Part shown: positions 32,366-40,229 of the stretch, one piece after another
Numbering within the stretch: position 1 is the first letter of the stretch
Layout: the number at the start of each line of letters is the position of its first letter
Assembly (NCBI GenBank): GCA_030683705.1
Contig: JAUXPP010000156.1
Location: forward strand, 1-59,693
Direction of reading: 5' to 3'
From: Polaromonas sp.
Lineage (GTDB): Bacteria; Pseudomonadota; Gammaproteobacteria; Burkholderiales; Burkholderiaceae_C
DNA: 59,693 nucleotides
Notes under the pieces: model-generated
What the model was told of the DNA's origin: nothing
Seen by the model: the letters and a program-made list of their open reading frames with translations, nothing else
The model's database searches: none
Program-made: the position numbers and the translations under genes

Positions 32366-33382
32366 ATGCGCCTGGCGGTGGTGGGTGCGGGGCAGGCTTG
32401 GGCGCCGCACCTGCAGAGCATTCGGGACCTGGCGGGTGAGGTCACGCTGGCACGCGTGGTGGCACGCAGTGCCGGCAAACTCGCGGCCCTGAACCTGCCC
32501 GCAGACACAATCACCAGCACCCGGCTGGAAGACATCCTCGAGGACGCGAGCATTGAAGCGGCCCTGGTGCTCACGCCGCCCAACACGCATGGGGAGATCG
32601 TGGAGCGGCTGGCGCGCGCCGGCAAACATGTGCTGGTCGAAAAGCCGCTGGACGTGAGCCTGGCGAAAGCGCAGCAGATGGTCAACGTCTGCGAGCAAAA
32701 CGGCGTGAAACTCGCGGTGATGCTGCAGCACCGCATGCGCGACGCCTCGCTGGCGCTGGCCCGGCTGATCAGGGAAGGCGCTTTCGGGCAACTGCTCAGC
32801 GCCTCGGCCAGCATCCGCTGGTGGCGGCCGCAAACTTATTACGACGAGCCCGGCCGCGGCACACTGGCGCGCGACGGCGGCGGCGTGCTCATGACCCAGG
32901 CCATCCACACCCTGGACCTGATGCTGAGCCTGACCGGCATGCCCGACCGGGTGATGGCCATGGCCGGCACCAGCGCGGTCCACCGCATGGAATGTGAAGA
33001 CACGGTGGCGGCCGCGCTGCACTATCCCAACGGCGCGATCGGCAACATCGATGCAAGCACAGCGGCCTGGCCTGGCTTTCCGGAACGTATCGCGCTGAAC
33101 TTCACGGGGGGCAGCGCCACCCTGGAAGCCGGCGAGCTGCGCGCCGAACTCACGGATGGGCGCCAGATCCAGGTCGGGGTCCGGCAGGCCACGGGATCAG
33201 GCGCCAACCCCATGGCCTTCGACCACGCATTTCACCGCGCACTGCTGCAGGATTTTGTCGCGGCGATCCGCAAGGGCACGGAGCCGTCGGTCACCGGCCG
33301 CTCGGCCCTGCAGGTGCAGCGGCTGATCAACGCGATCATGGCCTCGTCGGCCAGCGGCGCTGCGGTTTCACTGCCGGCTTAG
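32366..33382 (+). CDS. Gfo/Idh/MocA-family oxidoreductase
   Basis: NAD(P)-dependent sugar or cyclitol oxidoreductase of 338 residues. The Rossmann start MRLAVVGAGQAWAPHLQSIR, VLTPPNTHGEIVERLARAGK and the catalytic EKPLDVSLAKAQ (Lys of the EKP motif) are clear; the C-terminal alpha/beta domain contains GGGVLMTQAIHTLDLMLSLT with the conserved His. The start is uncertain among TTG 32342, GTG 32351 and ATG 32366; I took the ATG because the Rossmann strand begins at once. It follows the Bug gene and ends 19 bases before the convergent amidohydrolase. Confidence 0.87.
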   Translation: MRLAVVGAGQAWAPHLQSIRDLAGEVTLARVVARSAGKLAALNLPADTITSTRLEDILEDASIEAALVLTPPNTHGEIVERLARAGKHVLVEKPLDVSLAKAQQMVNVCEQNGVKLAVMLQHRMRDASLALARLIREGAFGQLLSASASIRWWRPQTYYDEPGRGTLARDGGGVLMTQAIHTLDLMLSLTGMPDRVMAMAGTSAVHRMECEDTVAAALHYPNGAIGNIDASTAAWPGFPERIALNFTGGSATLEAGELRAELTDGRQIQVGVRQATGSGANPMAFDHAFHRALLQDFVAAIRKGTEPSVTGRSALQVQRLINAIMASSASGAAVSLPA

Positions 33383-33401
33383 GGAGTGACAGCGCCCTGC
33401 G

Positions 33402-34280
33402 TTATGCGGCGGCTTCCTGCCCCAGGCCGAGAAGCCGCATCGCATTGCCCTTGAGGATGCCGGGCATCACCTCGGGCTTGAAGCCGGCGTCCTCGAAGTC
33501 CTTCATCCAGCGCTCCGGCGTGATCAGCGGGTAGTCGCTGCCGAAAAGCACGCGGTCCTTGAGCAGGGTGTTGGCGTACTGCACCAGCTGTTTGGGAAAG
33601 TACTTGGGGCTCCAGCCCGACAGGTCGATCCAGACATTGGGCTTGTGCGTGGCGACGCTGAGCGCCTCGTCCTGCCACGGAAAGCTCGGGTGCGCCATGA
33701 CGATCTGCATGTCGGGGAAATCGATGGCCACATCGTCGAGGTGCATCGGGTTGCTGAATTCCAGCCGCAAGCCGCCGCCGCAACGCATGCCGCTGCCGAT
33801 GCCGCTGTGCCCGGTGTGGAAAATCGCCGGCAGCTTGTGCTCATTGATGACCTCGTAAATCGGCCAGGCCATCTTGTCGTAGGGGTGAAAGCCCTGCACC
33901 GTCGGGTGGAACTTGAAACCCTTGACGCCGTGGTCCTTGATCAGCCGCTCGGCCTCACGCGCACCCATCTTTCCCTTGTGCGGGTCGATGCTCGCGAAAC
34001 ACATCATCATGTCGCTGTTCTTTTGCGCGGCCTCGGCGATCTCCTCGTTCGGAATGCGGCGCCGGCCCAGCTTGGATTCGCTGTCCACGGTGAACATGAC
34101 CAGCCCGATCTTGCGCTCGCGGTAGTAGGCGATGGTTTCCTCGATCGTGGGCCGGCGGCTGTTCTTGAAGTACTTGTCGGCCGCGCGGTCGTATTCCTCG
34201 CCGTAGTTGTCGAAGGGGTTCCAGCAACTGACCTCGGCGTGGGTGTGGATGTCGATGGCGATGAGGTTTTTGTAGTCCAT
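33402..34280 (-). CDS. Amidohydrolase superfamily protein (ACMSD/CouO-like)
   Basis: Metal-dependent hydrolase or decarboxylase of 292 residues with the amidohydrolase-2 fold: IDIHTH near the N-terminus, KGFKFHPTVQGF, FHTGHSGIGSG, IVMAHPSFPWQDEA and LFGSDYPLI supply the metal ligands and the final Asp. The ATG at 34278-34280 has AGGAGA eight bases upstream. It is divergent from the crotonase / CoA-ligase / SDR genes, across a spacer with a perfect palindrome. In Rhodococcus an amidohydrolase (CouO) cleaves the beta-keto acyl-CoA in hydroxycinnamate breakdown; a comparable retro-Claisen role is proposed here. A decarboxylase role is the main alternative. Confidence 0.82.
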   Translation of the reverse strand: MDYKNLIAIDIHTHAEVSCWNPFDNYGEEYDRAADKYFKNSRRPTIEETIAYYRERKIGLVMFTVDSESKLGRRRIPNEEIAEAAQKNSDMMMCFASIDPHKGKMGAREAERLIKDHGVKGFKFHPTVQGFHPYDKMAWPIYEVINEHKLPAIFHTGHSGIGSGMRCGGGLRLEFSNPMHLDDVAIDFPDMQIVMAHPSFPWQDEALSVATHKPNVWIDLSGWSPKYFPKQLVQYANTLLKDRVLFGSDYPLITPERWMKDFEDAGFKPEVMPGILKGNAMRLLGLGQEAAA

Positions 34281-34360
34281 GTCTTTGTCTCCTGTCTTGG
34301 CCCGACCCGAGCCCATGCGGGTTAACACTGAGGAATCAGGCTGAAAATCGATTGAATTGG

Positions 34361-34379
34361 TTATTGTTTATAACAATAA
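34361..34379. promoter_or_regulatory. Perfect palindrome, probable MarR-type operator
   Basis: TTATTGTT (34361-34368) and AACAATAA (34372-34379) around TAT, overlapping a TATAAC -10-like element (34369-34374). It lies in the 100-base spacer of two divergent genes. The size and symmetry suit a MarR dimer such as the one encoded at 44527, which resembles CouR/FerR regulators that respond to hydroxycinnamoyl-CoA. Confidence 0.65.
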
Positions 34380-34403
34380 TCGATGCAACTTGCAAACCTT
34401 TCC

Positions 34404-35198
34404 ATGAACGCACACACACCTTCTACCGACCTTCAGCTTGAGCTTCGCGGCGAACAGCAGGAAATTGCCGTTATCCGCCTGGCCCGCCCATCCAAGCGCA
34501 ATGCCCTCAATGATGGACTCATCCTGGCATTGCGCAACATGTTCGAAACCCTGCCCGCCACGGTGCGCGCCGCGGTGATCCATGGCGAGGGCGCACACTT
34601 CTGCGCCGGCCTGGATCTCGGCGAGCTGCAGGACCGCGATGCCGGACAGGGCTTGATGCATTCACGCATGTGGCACGCCGCGCTCGAATGTGTGCAGCAT
34701 GGCCCGGTGCCGGTGATTGCGGCGCTGCACGGCGCGGTGGTCGGCGGCGGCTTGGAGCTGGCCAGCGCCTGCCACATCCGGGTTGCCGATGACTCGGCCT
34801 TTTATGCGCTGCCGGAAGGCTCGCGCGGCATTTTTGTGGGCGGCGGCGGTTCGGTGCGCATTCCGAAACTCATCGGCGTGGCGCGCATGACCGACATGAT
34901 GCTGACCGGCCGCGTCTACAACGCGCAGGACGGTGAACGCGCCGGTTTTGCCCAGTACCTGGTTCCCGAAGGCCAGGCCTTCGACAAGGCGATGGAACTC
35001 GCCCTGCGGGTGGCGCAGAACGCACCGCTGACCAACTACGCGCTGATGCATGCCTTGCCGCGCATCGCCGAGCAGCCTGCCGACCAGGGCTTCTTCACCG
35101 AGTCGCTGATGGCGGCGATCGTGCAGAACGCGCCCGAAGCAAAAGAACGCGTCAAGGCCTTCCTCGAGGGCAAGGCCAACAAGGTCAGCAAAGACTGA
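34404..35198 (+). CDS. Enoyl-CoA hydratase/isomerase family protein (hydroxycinnamoyl-CoA hydratase-like)
   Basis: Crotonase-fold enzyme of about 264 residues. Oxyanion-hole stretches are GEGAHFCAGLDLGEL and GAVVGGGLELASACHIRVA; both catalytic Glu positions of hydratases are occupied (E in GGGLELA and in YALPEGSRGIF). It probably hydrates feruloyl- or coumaroyl-CoA. The ATG at 34404 is preferred because an earlier ATG at 34383 lies only three bases after the palindrome and almost on the predicted transcript start; the earlier start would add seven residues. The CoA ligase gene follows after 31 bases. Confidence 0.85.
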   Translation: MNAHTPSTDLQLELRGEQQEIAVIRLARPSKRNALNDGLILALRNMFETLPATVRAAVIHGEGAHFCAGLDLGELQDRDAGQGLMHSRMWHAALECVQHGPVPVIAALHGAVVGGGLELASACHIRVADDSAFYALPEGSRGIFVGGGGSVRIPKLIGVARMTDMMLTGRVYNAQDGERAGFAQYLVPEGQAFDKAMELALRVAQNAPLTNYALMHALPRIAEQPADQGFFTESLMAAIVQNAPEAKERVKAFLEGKANKVSKD

Positions 35199-35229
35199 GC
35201 CCCCAGATCCAGATCGGCACAGAGACAAC

Positions 35230-37122
35230 ATGAGCGAGACCACCCTTTCCTCCCCTGCCCGCTACCGGCCCCTGGTCTTCGGCGTCACGCGCGTCGAGTT
35301 GCGCGGCGACGACGGCGGCACGCAATACCTCAAGGCCGACCAGCCGCTGGGCGACTACGCCGCACGCATGACCGACCGCCTGCTGCACTGGGCGCAGGTC
35401 GCGCCGGAGCGGACCTTCATGGCGCGGCGCATCAAACATGCAGATGGCAGTTCCGGCGACTGGCGCCACATCAGCTACGCCGAGGCGCTGGCCAGCGCGC
35501 GCAGCATCGGCCAGGCCCTGCTGGACCGCGGCCTGAATGCCGAACGCCCGGTCGCCATCCTTAGCGAAAACGACCTGGAGCACGCGCTGATGGCGCTGGG
35601 CTGCATGTACGTGGGCATACCTTTCTGCCCGGTGTCGCCGGCTTACTCCACCGTGAGCCAGGACTACGACAAGCTGCGCCATGTGCTGGACACGCTGACG
35701 CCCGGGCTGGTGTTTGCCAGCGACGCCGGCCGCTACGGCAAGGCGATTGCCGCCACGGTCGGCCCGGACGTCGAGGTTGCTATCAATTCAGTAGCTGCTC
35801 ACGCTCAGCTGGAAAGGGCTGTGACCACTTTTGATCAACTGGTGGCGACAAAAGCCACGGCCGCCGTGGATGCCGCCATGCAGGCCACCGGCCCGGACAC
35901 CATCGTCAAGTTTTTGTTCACCTCGGGCTCGACCAAGCTGCCCAAGGCCGTCATCAACACCCAGCGCATGTGGTGCGCCAACCAGCAGCAGATGCGCCAG
36001 TCCATGCCGGTGCTGGCCCAGCAGCCGCTGGTGCTGATCGACTGGCTGCCGTGGAACCACACCTTCGGCGGCAACCACAACGTCGGCATGACCATCTACA
36101 ACGGGGGCACGCTGTACATCGACGACGGCAAACCGACACCGGCGCTGATGGCCGAAACCCTGCGCAACCTGCGCGAAATCGCGCCCACCGTGTATTTCAA
36201 CGTGCCGACCGGCTTCGAGGCGATCGCCCATGCGATGAAAACCGACGACGCCCTGCGCAAGAACCTGCTGTCCCGCGTGCAGATGTTTTTCTACGCCGGT
36301 GCGGCGCTGGCCCAGCCGGTCTGGGACAGCCTGCACCAGACCCAGGAGGCCGAGGTCGGCGAACGCATCGTGATGGGCACCGGCCTGGGCATGACCGAGT
36401 CCGGGCCGTTTGGCATCTTCGTGACCAGCCCCGACGTGCGCGCCGGCGACCTCGGTGTGCCGACACCGGGCCTGGAGCTCAAGCTGGTGCCGGTGGACGG
36501 CAAGATCGAGGTGCGTTACCGTGGCCCCAACATCACGCCCGGCTACTGGCGCGCGCCCGAGGCGACGCAGGAGTCGCTGGACGACGAGGGATTTTTCTGT
36601 ACCGGCGACGCCGTTGCCTGGATCGACAAAAACAATGTCCACAAGGGCCTGAAGTTCGACGGCCGGATTGCCGAAGATTTCAAGCTGGGCACCGGCACCT
36701 TTGTCAGCGTCGGGCCGCTGCGCGCCAAAATCATCGCCGCCGGCGCGCCCTATGTGCAGGATGCGGTGCTCACCGGCATCAACCTCAAGGAAGTCGGCGC
36801 GCTGATTTTCACGACGGCTGCCTGCCGCACCCTCAGTGGACTCGGCCCCGAAGCCAGCCTGAAAGAGGTGCTGGAAAGCGCCCCGGTGCAGGCGCGCTTC
36901 CAGAAGCTGCTGGACGACCTGGCCAGCACAGCCACCGGGAGCGCCAGCCGCATCGCGCGCGCGCACCTGATGAGCGATCCGCCGTCCATCGACAAGGGTG
37001 AAGTCACCGACAAGGGCTCGATCAACCAGCGCGCCGTGCTCAAACACCGCGACGCCCTGGTCCAGGCGCTGCATGACGGCAGCCTGCCCTTCACCATCCA
37101 GCCGCAAAAGGACAAACAATGA
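35230..37122 (+). CDS. fcs: Feruloyl-CoA synthase-like acyl-CoA ligase
   Basis: ANL-superfamily ligase of 630 residues that activates an aromatic or acyl acid with ATP and CoA. The N-terminal stretch YAARMTDRLLHWAQVAPERT is typical of the feruloyl-CoA synthase group; later come the ATP loop FLFTSGSTKLPKAVINT (about 219-235), GMTESGPFGIF and EGFFCTGDAVAWID. Residues about 184-202 (AINSVAAHAQLERAVTTFD) are encoded by a copy of the dispersed repeat, read in frame. It follows the crotonase and overlaps the SDR gene by four bases. Ferulate, coumarate or caffeate are the likely substrates. Confidence 0.87.
   Translation: MSETTLSSPARYRPLVFGVTRVELRGDDGGTQYLKADQPLGDYAARMTDRLLHWAQVAPERTFMARRIKHADGSSGDWRHISYAEALASARSIGQALLDRGLNAERPVAILSENDLEHALMALGCMYVGIPFCPVSPAYSTVSQDYDKLRHVLDTLTPGLVFASDAGRYGKAIAATVGPDVEVAINSVAAHAQLERAVTTFDQLVATKATAAVDAAMQATGPDTIVKFLFTSGSTKLPKAVINTQRMWCANQQQMRQSMPVLAQQPLVLIDWLPWNHTFGGNHNVGMTIYNGGTLYIDDGKPTPALMAETLRNLREIAPTVYFNVPTGFEAIAHAMKTDDALRKNLLSRVQMFFYAGAALAQPVWDSLHQTQEAEVGERIVMGTGLGMTESGPFGIFVTSPDVRAGDLGVPTPGLELKLVPVDGKIEVRYRGPNITPGYWRAPEATQESLDDEGFFCTGDAVAWIDKNNVHKGLKFDGRIAEDFKLGTGTFVSVGPLRAKIIAAGAPYVQDAVLTGINLKEVGALIFTTAACRTLSGLGPEASLKEVLESAPVQARFQKLLDDLASTATGSASRIARAHLMSDPPSIDKGEVTDKGSINQRAVLKHRDALVQALHDGSLPFTIQPQKDKQ
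35779..35835 (+). repeat. Dispersed ~57-bp repeat inside the CoA-ligase gene
   Basis: GCTATCAATTCAGTAGCTGC, TCACGCTCAGCTGGAAAGGG, CTGTGACCACTTTTGAT: the stem, TCACGCT and AAGGGCTG parts match the family. It is read in frame without stop codons and lies ahead of the ATP-loop motif, probably in a surface loop. Confidence 0.75.
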
Positions 37123-37892
37123 ACATCCAGGGACATGCCGCCATCGTGACCGGTGGCGCCTCCGGGCTCGGCGAAGCGACGGCGCGCGAGCTGGCGCGTC
37201 TCGGTGCGAAAGTCGCGTTGCTGGACGTCAACCTCGCGCTGGCGCAGCAGGTCGCCGCCGACATAGGCGCCGACCGCGCCATCGCCTGCGCCTGCGACAT
37301 CACCAGCAGCGACAGCGTGGCCGCCGCCCTGGCGCAGGCCGCCGCCGCCCACGGCCCGGCGCGCATCCTGATGAACATTGCCGGCATCGGCAGCGCCAAA
37401 CGCGTGGTGCAAAAAGATGGTTCAGCGGCGCCGCTGGAAGATTTCGCCCGCGTCATCACCATCAACCTGATCGGCAGCTACAACGTCAGCCGGCTGTTCG
37501 CGGCCGCCTGCGCCAAGCTGGCGCCGCTGGACGACGGCGAGCGCGGCGTGATGATGTTCACCGCCTCGGTGGCCGCCTTCGACGGCCAGGTCGGGCAACA
37601 AGCCTACAGCGCCTCCAAGGGCGGCCTGGTCGGCATGACCCTGCCGATGGCGCGCGACCTGGCGCAGCACGGCATCCGCGTCTGCACCTTGGCGCCCGGC
37701 CTGTTTGCCACGCCGCTGATGAAACAACTGCCCGAGCCGGTGCAGCAATCGCTGGCCGCCTCGATTCCTTTTCCGTCGCGCCTGGGAAAACCCGAGGAGT
37801 TTGCCCAGCTCGCCTGTCATATCGTGACCAACAGCCACCTCAACGGCGAAGTGATACGGCTGGACGGCGCCTTGCGCATGGCGCCGCGCTGA
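37119..37892 (+). CDS. SDR-family 3-hydroxyacyl-CoA dehydrogenase-like protein
   Basis: NAD-dependent short-chain dehydrogenase of 257 residues resembling HSD10/FabG-type enzymes: AIVTGGASGLGEATARELAR, NIAGIGSAKRVV, catalytic S in FTASVAAFDGQ and Y-x3-K in QAYSASKGG, closing with HLNGEVIRLDGALRM. Its gene overlaps the ligase stop (ATGA). Placed after a ligase and hydratase, it most likely oxidises the 3-hydroxy-3-aryl-propionyl-CoA formed by hydration. No thiolase or vanillin dehydrogenase follows, which shifts the final cleavage step to another enzyme, perhaps the divergent amidohydrolase. Confidence 0.87.
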   Translation: MNIQGHAAIVTGGASGLGEATARELARLGAKVALLDVNLALAQQVAADIGADRAIACACDITSSDSVAAALAQAAAAHGPARILMNIAGIGSAKRVVQKDGSAAPLEDFARVITINLIGSYNVSRLFAAACAKLAPLDDGERGVMMFTASVAAFDGQVGQQAYSASKGGLVGMTLPMARDLAQHGIRVCTLAPGLFATPLMKQLPEPVQQSLAASIPFPSRLGKPEEFAQLACHIVTNSHLNGEVIRLDGALRMAPR

Positions 37893-37960
37893 ACCGGACT
37901 TTCCCGCTACCCTGCCCTTGCCCGTTTTTTTGTGTCGATTTTTACAACAGGAGACTTAGC

Positions 37961-39100
37961 ATGACATTCACCAAATCCCTTCTCGCCATCGCACTGGCCG
38001 GCACCGCCGCCAGCGCCGCCCTGGCCGACATCAACATCGGCGTCAGCCTGCCGCTGACCGGCCCGACCTCGGCGCTGGGCATCCCGATCAAGAACGCGAT
38101 CGCGCTGTGGCCCACCACCATTGCCGGCGAAAAGCTCAACGTCATCATCCTGGACGATGCCACCGACCCGACCAATGCCACCAAGAATGCCCGGCGCTTC
38201 GTGACCGACGACAAGGTCGACATCCTGATGGGCTCGGCCGCCACGCCGCCGGCCAATGCGGTGGCCGCCGTCGCCGCCGAGACCGGCACCATGCACATGA
38301 CCTTTGCGCCCATCGACGTGTCCACCGGCAAGGCCCCCTGGTCGTACAACACGCCGCAATCCACGCTGGTGATGTCCCACGCCATCGTTGCCCACATGAA
38401 AAAAACCGGCGTCAAGACGGTCGGCTTTATCGGTTACGCCGATGCCTACGGCGAGCTGTTCCTGCGCGACATGAAGGTCAAGATGGCCGGCACCGACATC
38501 AAGTTCGTCTCGGAAGAACGTTTCGCCCGCACCGACACCAGCGTGACCGGCCAGGCCCTCAAGGTGACGGCCGGCGCCCCTGACGCGATCCTGGTGGTGG
38601 CCTCGGGCAGCGGCGCCGCCATGCCGCACAAGGCACTGATCGAGCGTGGCTACAAGGGCAAGATCTACCAGACGCACGGCGCAGCCTCGCGTGACCTGAT
38701 GCGGGTCGGCGGCAAGGACGTCGAGGGCGCGTTTGTGGTCGCCGGCCCGGGCGTGGTGGCCGAGCAGCTGCCAGCCAACCACCCGAGCAAACAGGTCGCC
38801 ATGGCCCACGTCACCGCCTGGGAAAAGCTCTACGGCGCCAACAGCCGCAACCCGTTTGCCGGCCACGCCTACGACGCCTCTGTGATCCTGCAGAAGATCA
38901 TCCCGATTGCGCTGAAAACCGCCAAGCCCGGCACCAAGGAATTCCGCGGCGCGCTCAAGGCCGCGCTGGAAAATGCCGGGCCGATTCCGCTGTTCCACGG
39001 CACGGTCAACTACACCGCGACCAACCATGCCGGCTACACCGACGACACCGGCATCATCATGCAGATCGTCAATGGCGACTGGAAACTGCAGGCCAAATAA
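37961..39100 (+). CDS. Branched-chain/aromatic ABC importer binding protein (LivK-like)
   Basis: Periplasmic type-I binding protein of 379 residues: signal peptide MTFTKSLLAIALAG to SAALA, then DINIGVSLPLTGPTSALGIP, IILDDATDPTNATKNARRFV, AAVAAETGTMHMTFAPIDVS. The ATG at 37961 has CAGGAG upstream. It leads livH, a LivM-LivG fusion and livF. In this cluster the cargo is probably hydroxycinnamate or another aromatic acid rather than an amino acid, as in related Rhodopseudomonas importers. A strong stem-loop follows the gene. Confidence 0.9.
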   Translation: MTFTKSLLAIALAGTAASAALADINIGVSLPLTGPTSALGIPIKNAIALWPTTIAGEKLNVIILDDATDPTNATKNARRFVTDDKVDILMGSAATPPANAVAAVAAETGTMHMTFAPIDVSTGKAPWSYNTPQSTLVMSHAIVAHMKKTGVKTVGFIGYADAYGELFLRDMKVKMAGTDIKFVSEERFARTDTSVTGQALKVTAGAPDAILVVASGSGAAMPHKALIERGYKGKIYQTHGAASRDLMRVGGKDVEGAFVVAGPGVVAEQLPANHPSKQVAMAHVTAWEKLYGANSRNPFAGHAYDASVILQKIIPIALKTAKPGTKEFRGALKAALENAGPIPLFHGTVNYTATNHAGYTDDTGIIMQIVNGDWKLQAK

Positions 39101-39116
39101 GCCGGCATTCCGACGC

Positions 39117-39156
39117 GTGCCCGGGCGGCGCGGCCACAGGCCGGCCCGCCCGGGCA
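39117..39156 (+). other. GC-rich stem-loop between binding-protein gene and livH
   Basis: GTGCCCGGGCGG (39117-39128) pairs with CCGCCCGGGCAC (39145-39156); a two-base internal mismatch separates it from a further inner stem CGGCC/GGCCG. There is no T run. Position matches the dctP-dctQ hairpin: just past a receptor gene, before the permease gene. Confidence 0.8.
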
Positions 39157-39187
39157 CCCGCGTCCCACGCGTTCCCTGAAGGTTTTT

Positions 39188-40228
39188 ATGGATTTTTCAA
39201 TTGCCAGCATCCTGCTGGTCGACGGACTGACCAATGGCGCGATCTACGCGCTGCTGGGCCTGGCCACCGTGCTGGTGTTCGCCGTGACACGGATCATTTT
39301 TATTCCCCAGGGCGAGTTCGTCACGTATGGCGCGCTCACGCTGGCGATTTTGCAGACCGGCAAGGTGCCAGGCACCATCTGGCTGCTGCTGATGCTGGCC
39401 GGGCTCGCGGCCGTGGCTGAAGCCTGGCACACCTGGAAACGCTACAAGCTGCCGGGCAAGGCCCTGCTGTCTGGTCTGAAGGTGCTGGTGGCCCCGGTGG
39501 TGGTGTCGCTGGTGACGCTGTGGGCCGCGCCCCAGCAGTTCTCATTGTTTGTGCAGGCCTTGTTGTCGGTCGGCATCGTCACCTGTTTCGGCCCGCTGGT
39601 GTACCGCCTGGCCTACCAGTCGCTGGCCGATGCCACGCCGCTGGTGCTGCTGATTGTGTCGGTCGGCGTGCATTTTGCGCTGACCGGCCTGGGCCTGCTG
39701 TTTTTCGGTGCCGAAGGTTTCCGCAACCCGCCGTTCTGGGATGCGCGTTTCAGCATGGGCGCGGTCAACCTGTCCGGACAGGCGGTGATCATCGGGCTGG
39801 CATCGCTGGCGCTGATCGTGATGTTGTGGCTGTTTTTTGAACGCACGCTGTACGGCAAGGCCTTGCGCGCCACCGCGGTGAACCGTCTGGGCGCACGGCT
39901 GATGGGCATCTCCTCGCAGACGGCCGGCCAGCTCACGCTGGCGATGGCGGCGCTGATCGGCGCGCTCTCGGGTTTGCTGATCGGACCGACCACCACGGTG
40001 TTTTACGACTCGGGCTTTTTGATCGGCCTGAAAGGTTTCGTCGCTGCCGTCATCGGCGGGCTGGCCAGTTACCCGGTGGCGGCCCTGGGCGCGCTGATGG
40101 TCGGCATCATCGAGGCCTTCGGCTCCTTCTGGGCCAGCGCCTTCAAGGAAGTCATTGTGTTCACACTGATCCTGCCCGTGTTGTTCTGGCGCTCGCTCAA
40201 GAGCGGCCATTCGGACGAGGACCACTGA
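39188..40228 (+). CDS. livH: ABC importer permease (LivH-like)
   Basis: Inner-membrane permease of 346 residues with eight or more hydrophobic segments. N-terminus [20 protein letters not shown] and the C-terminal [20 protein letters not shown], with a permease loop [20 protein letters not shown], are typical of LivH. Residues about 70-120 are longer than in standard LivH. It ends one base before the LivM-LivG gene. Partner of the LivK-like receptor for the same aromatic or branched cargo. Confidence 0.9.
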   Translation: MDFSIASILLVDGLTNGAIYALLGLATVLVFAVTRIIFIPQGEFVTYGALTLAILQTGKVPGTIWLLLMLAGLAAVAEAWHTWKRYKLPGKALLSGLKVLVAPVVVSLVTLWAAPQQFSLFVQALLSVGIVTCFGPLVYRLAYQSLADATPLVLLIVSVGVHFALTGLGLLFFGAEGFRNPPFWDARFSMGAVNLSGQAVIIGLASLALIVMLWLFFERTLYGKALRATAVNRLGARLMGISSQTAGQLTLAMAALIGALSGLLIGPTTTVFYDSGFLIGLKGFVAAVIGGLASYPVAALGALMVGIIEAFGSFWASAFKEVIVFTLILPVLFWRSLKSGHSDEDH

Positions 40229-40229
40229 G

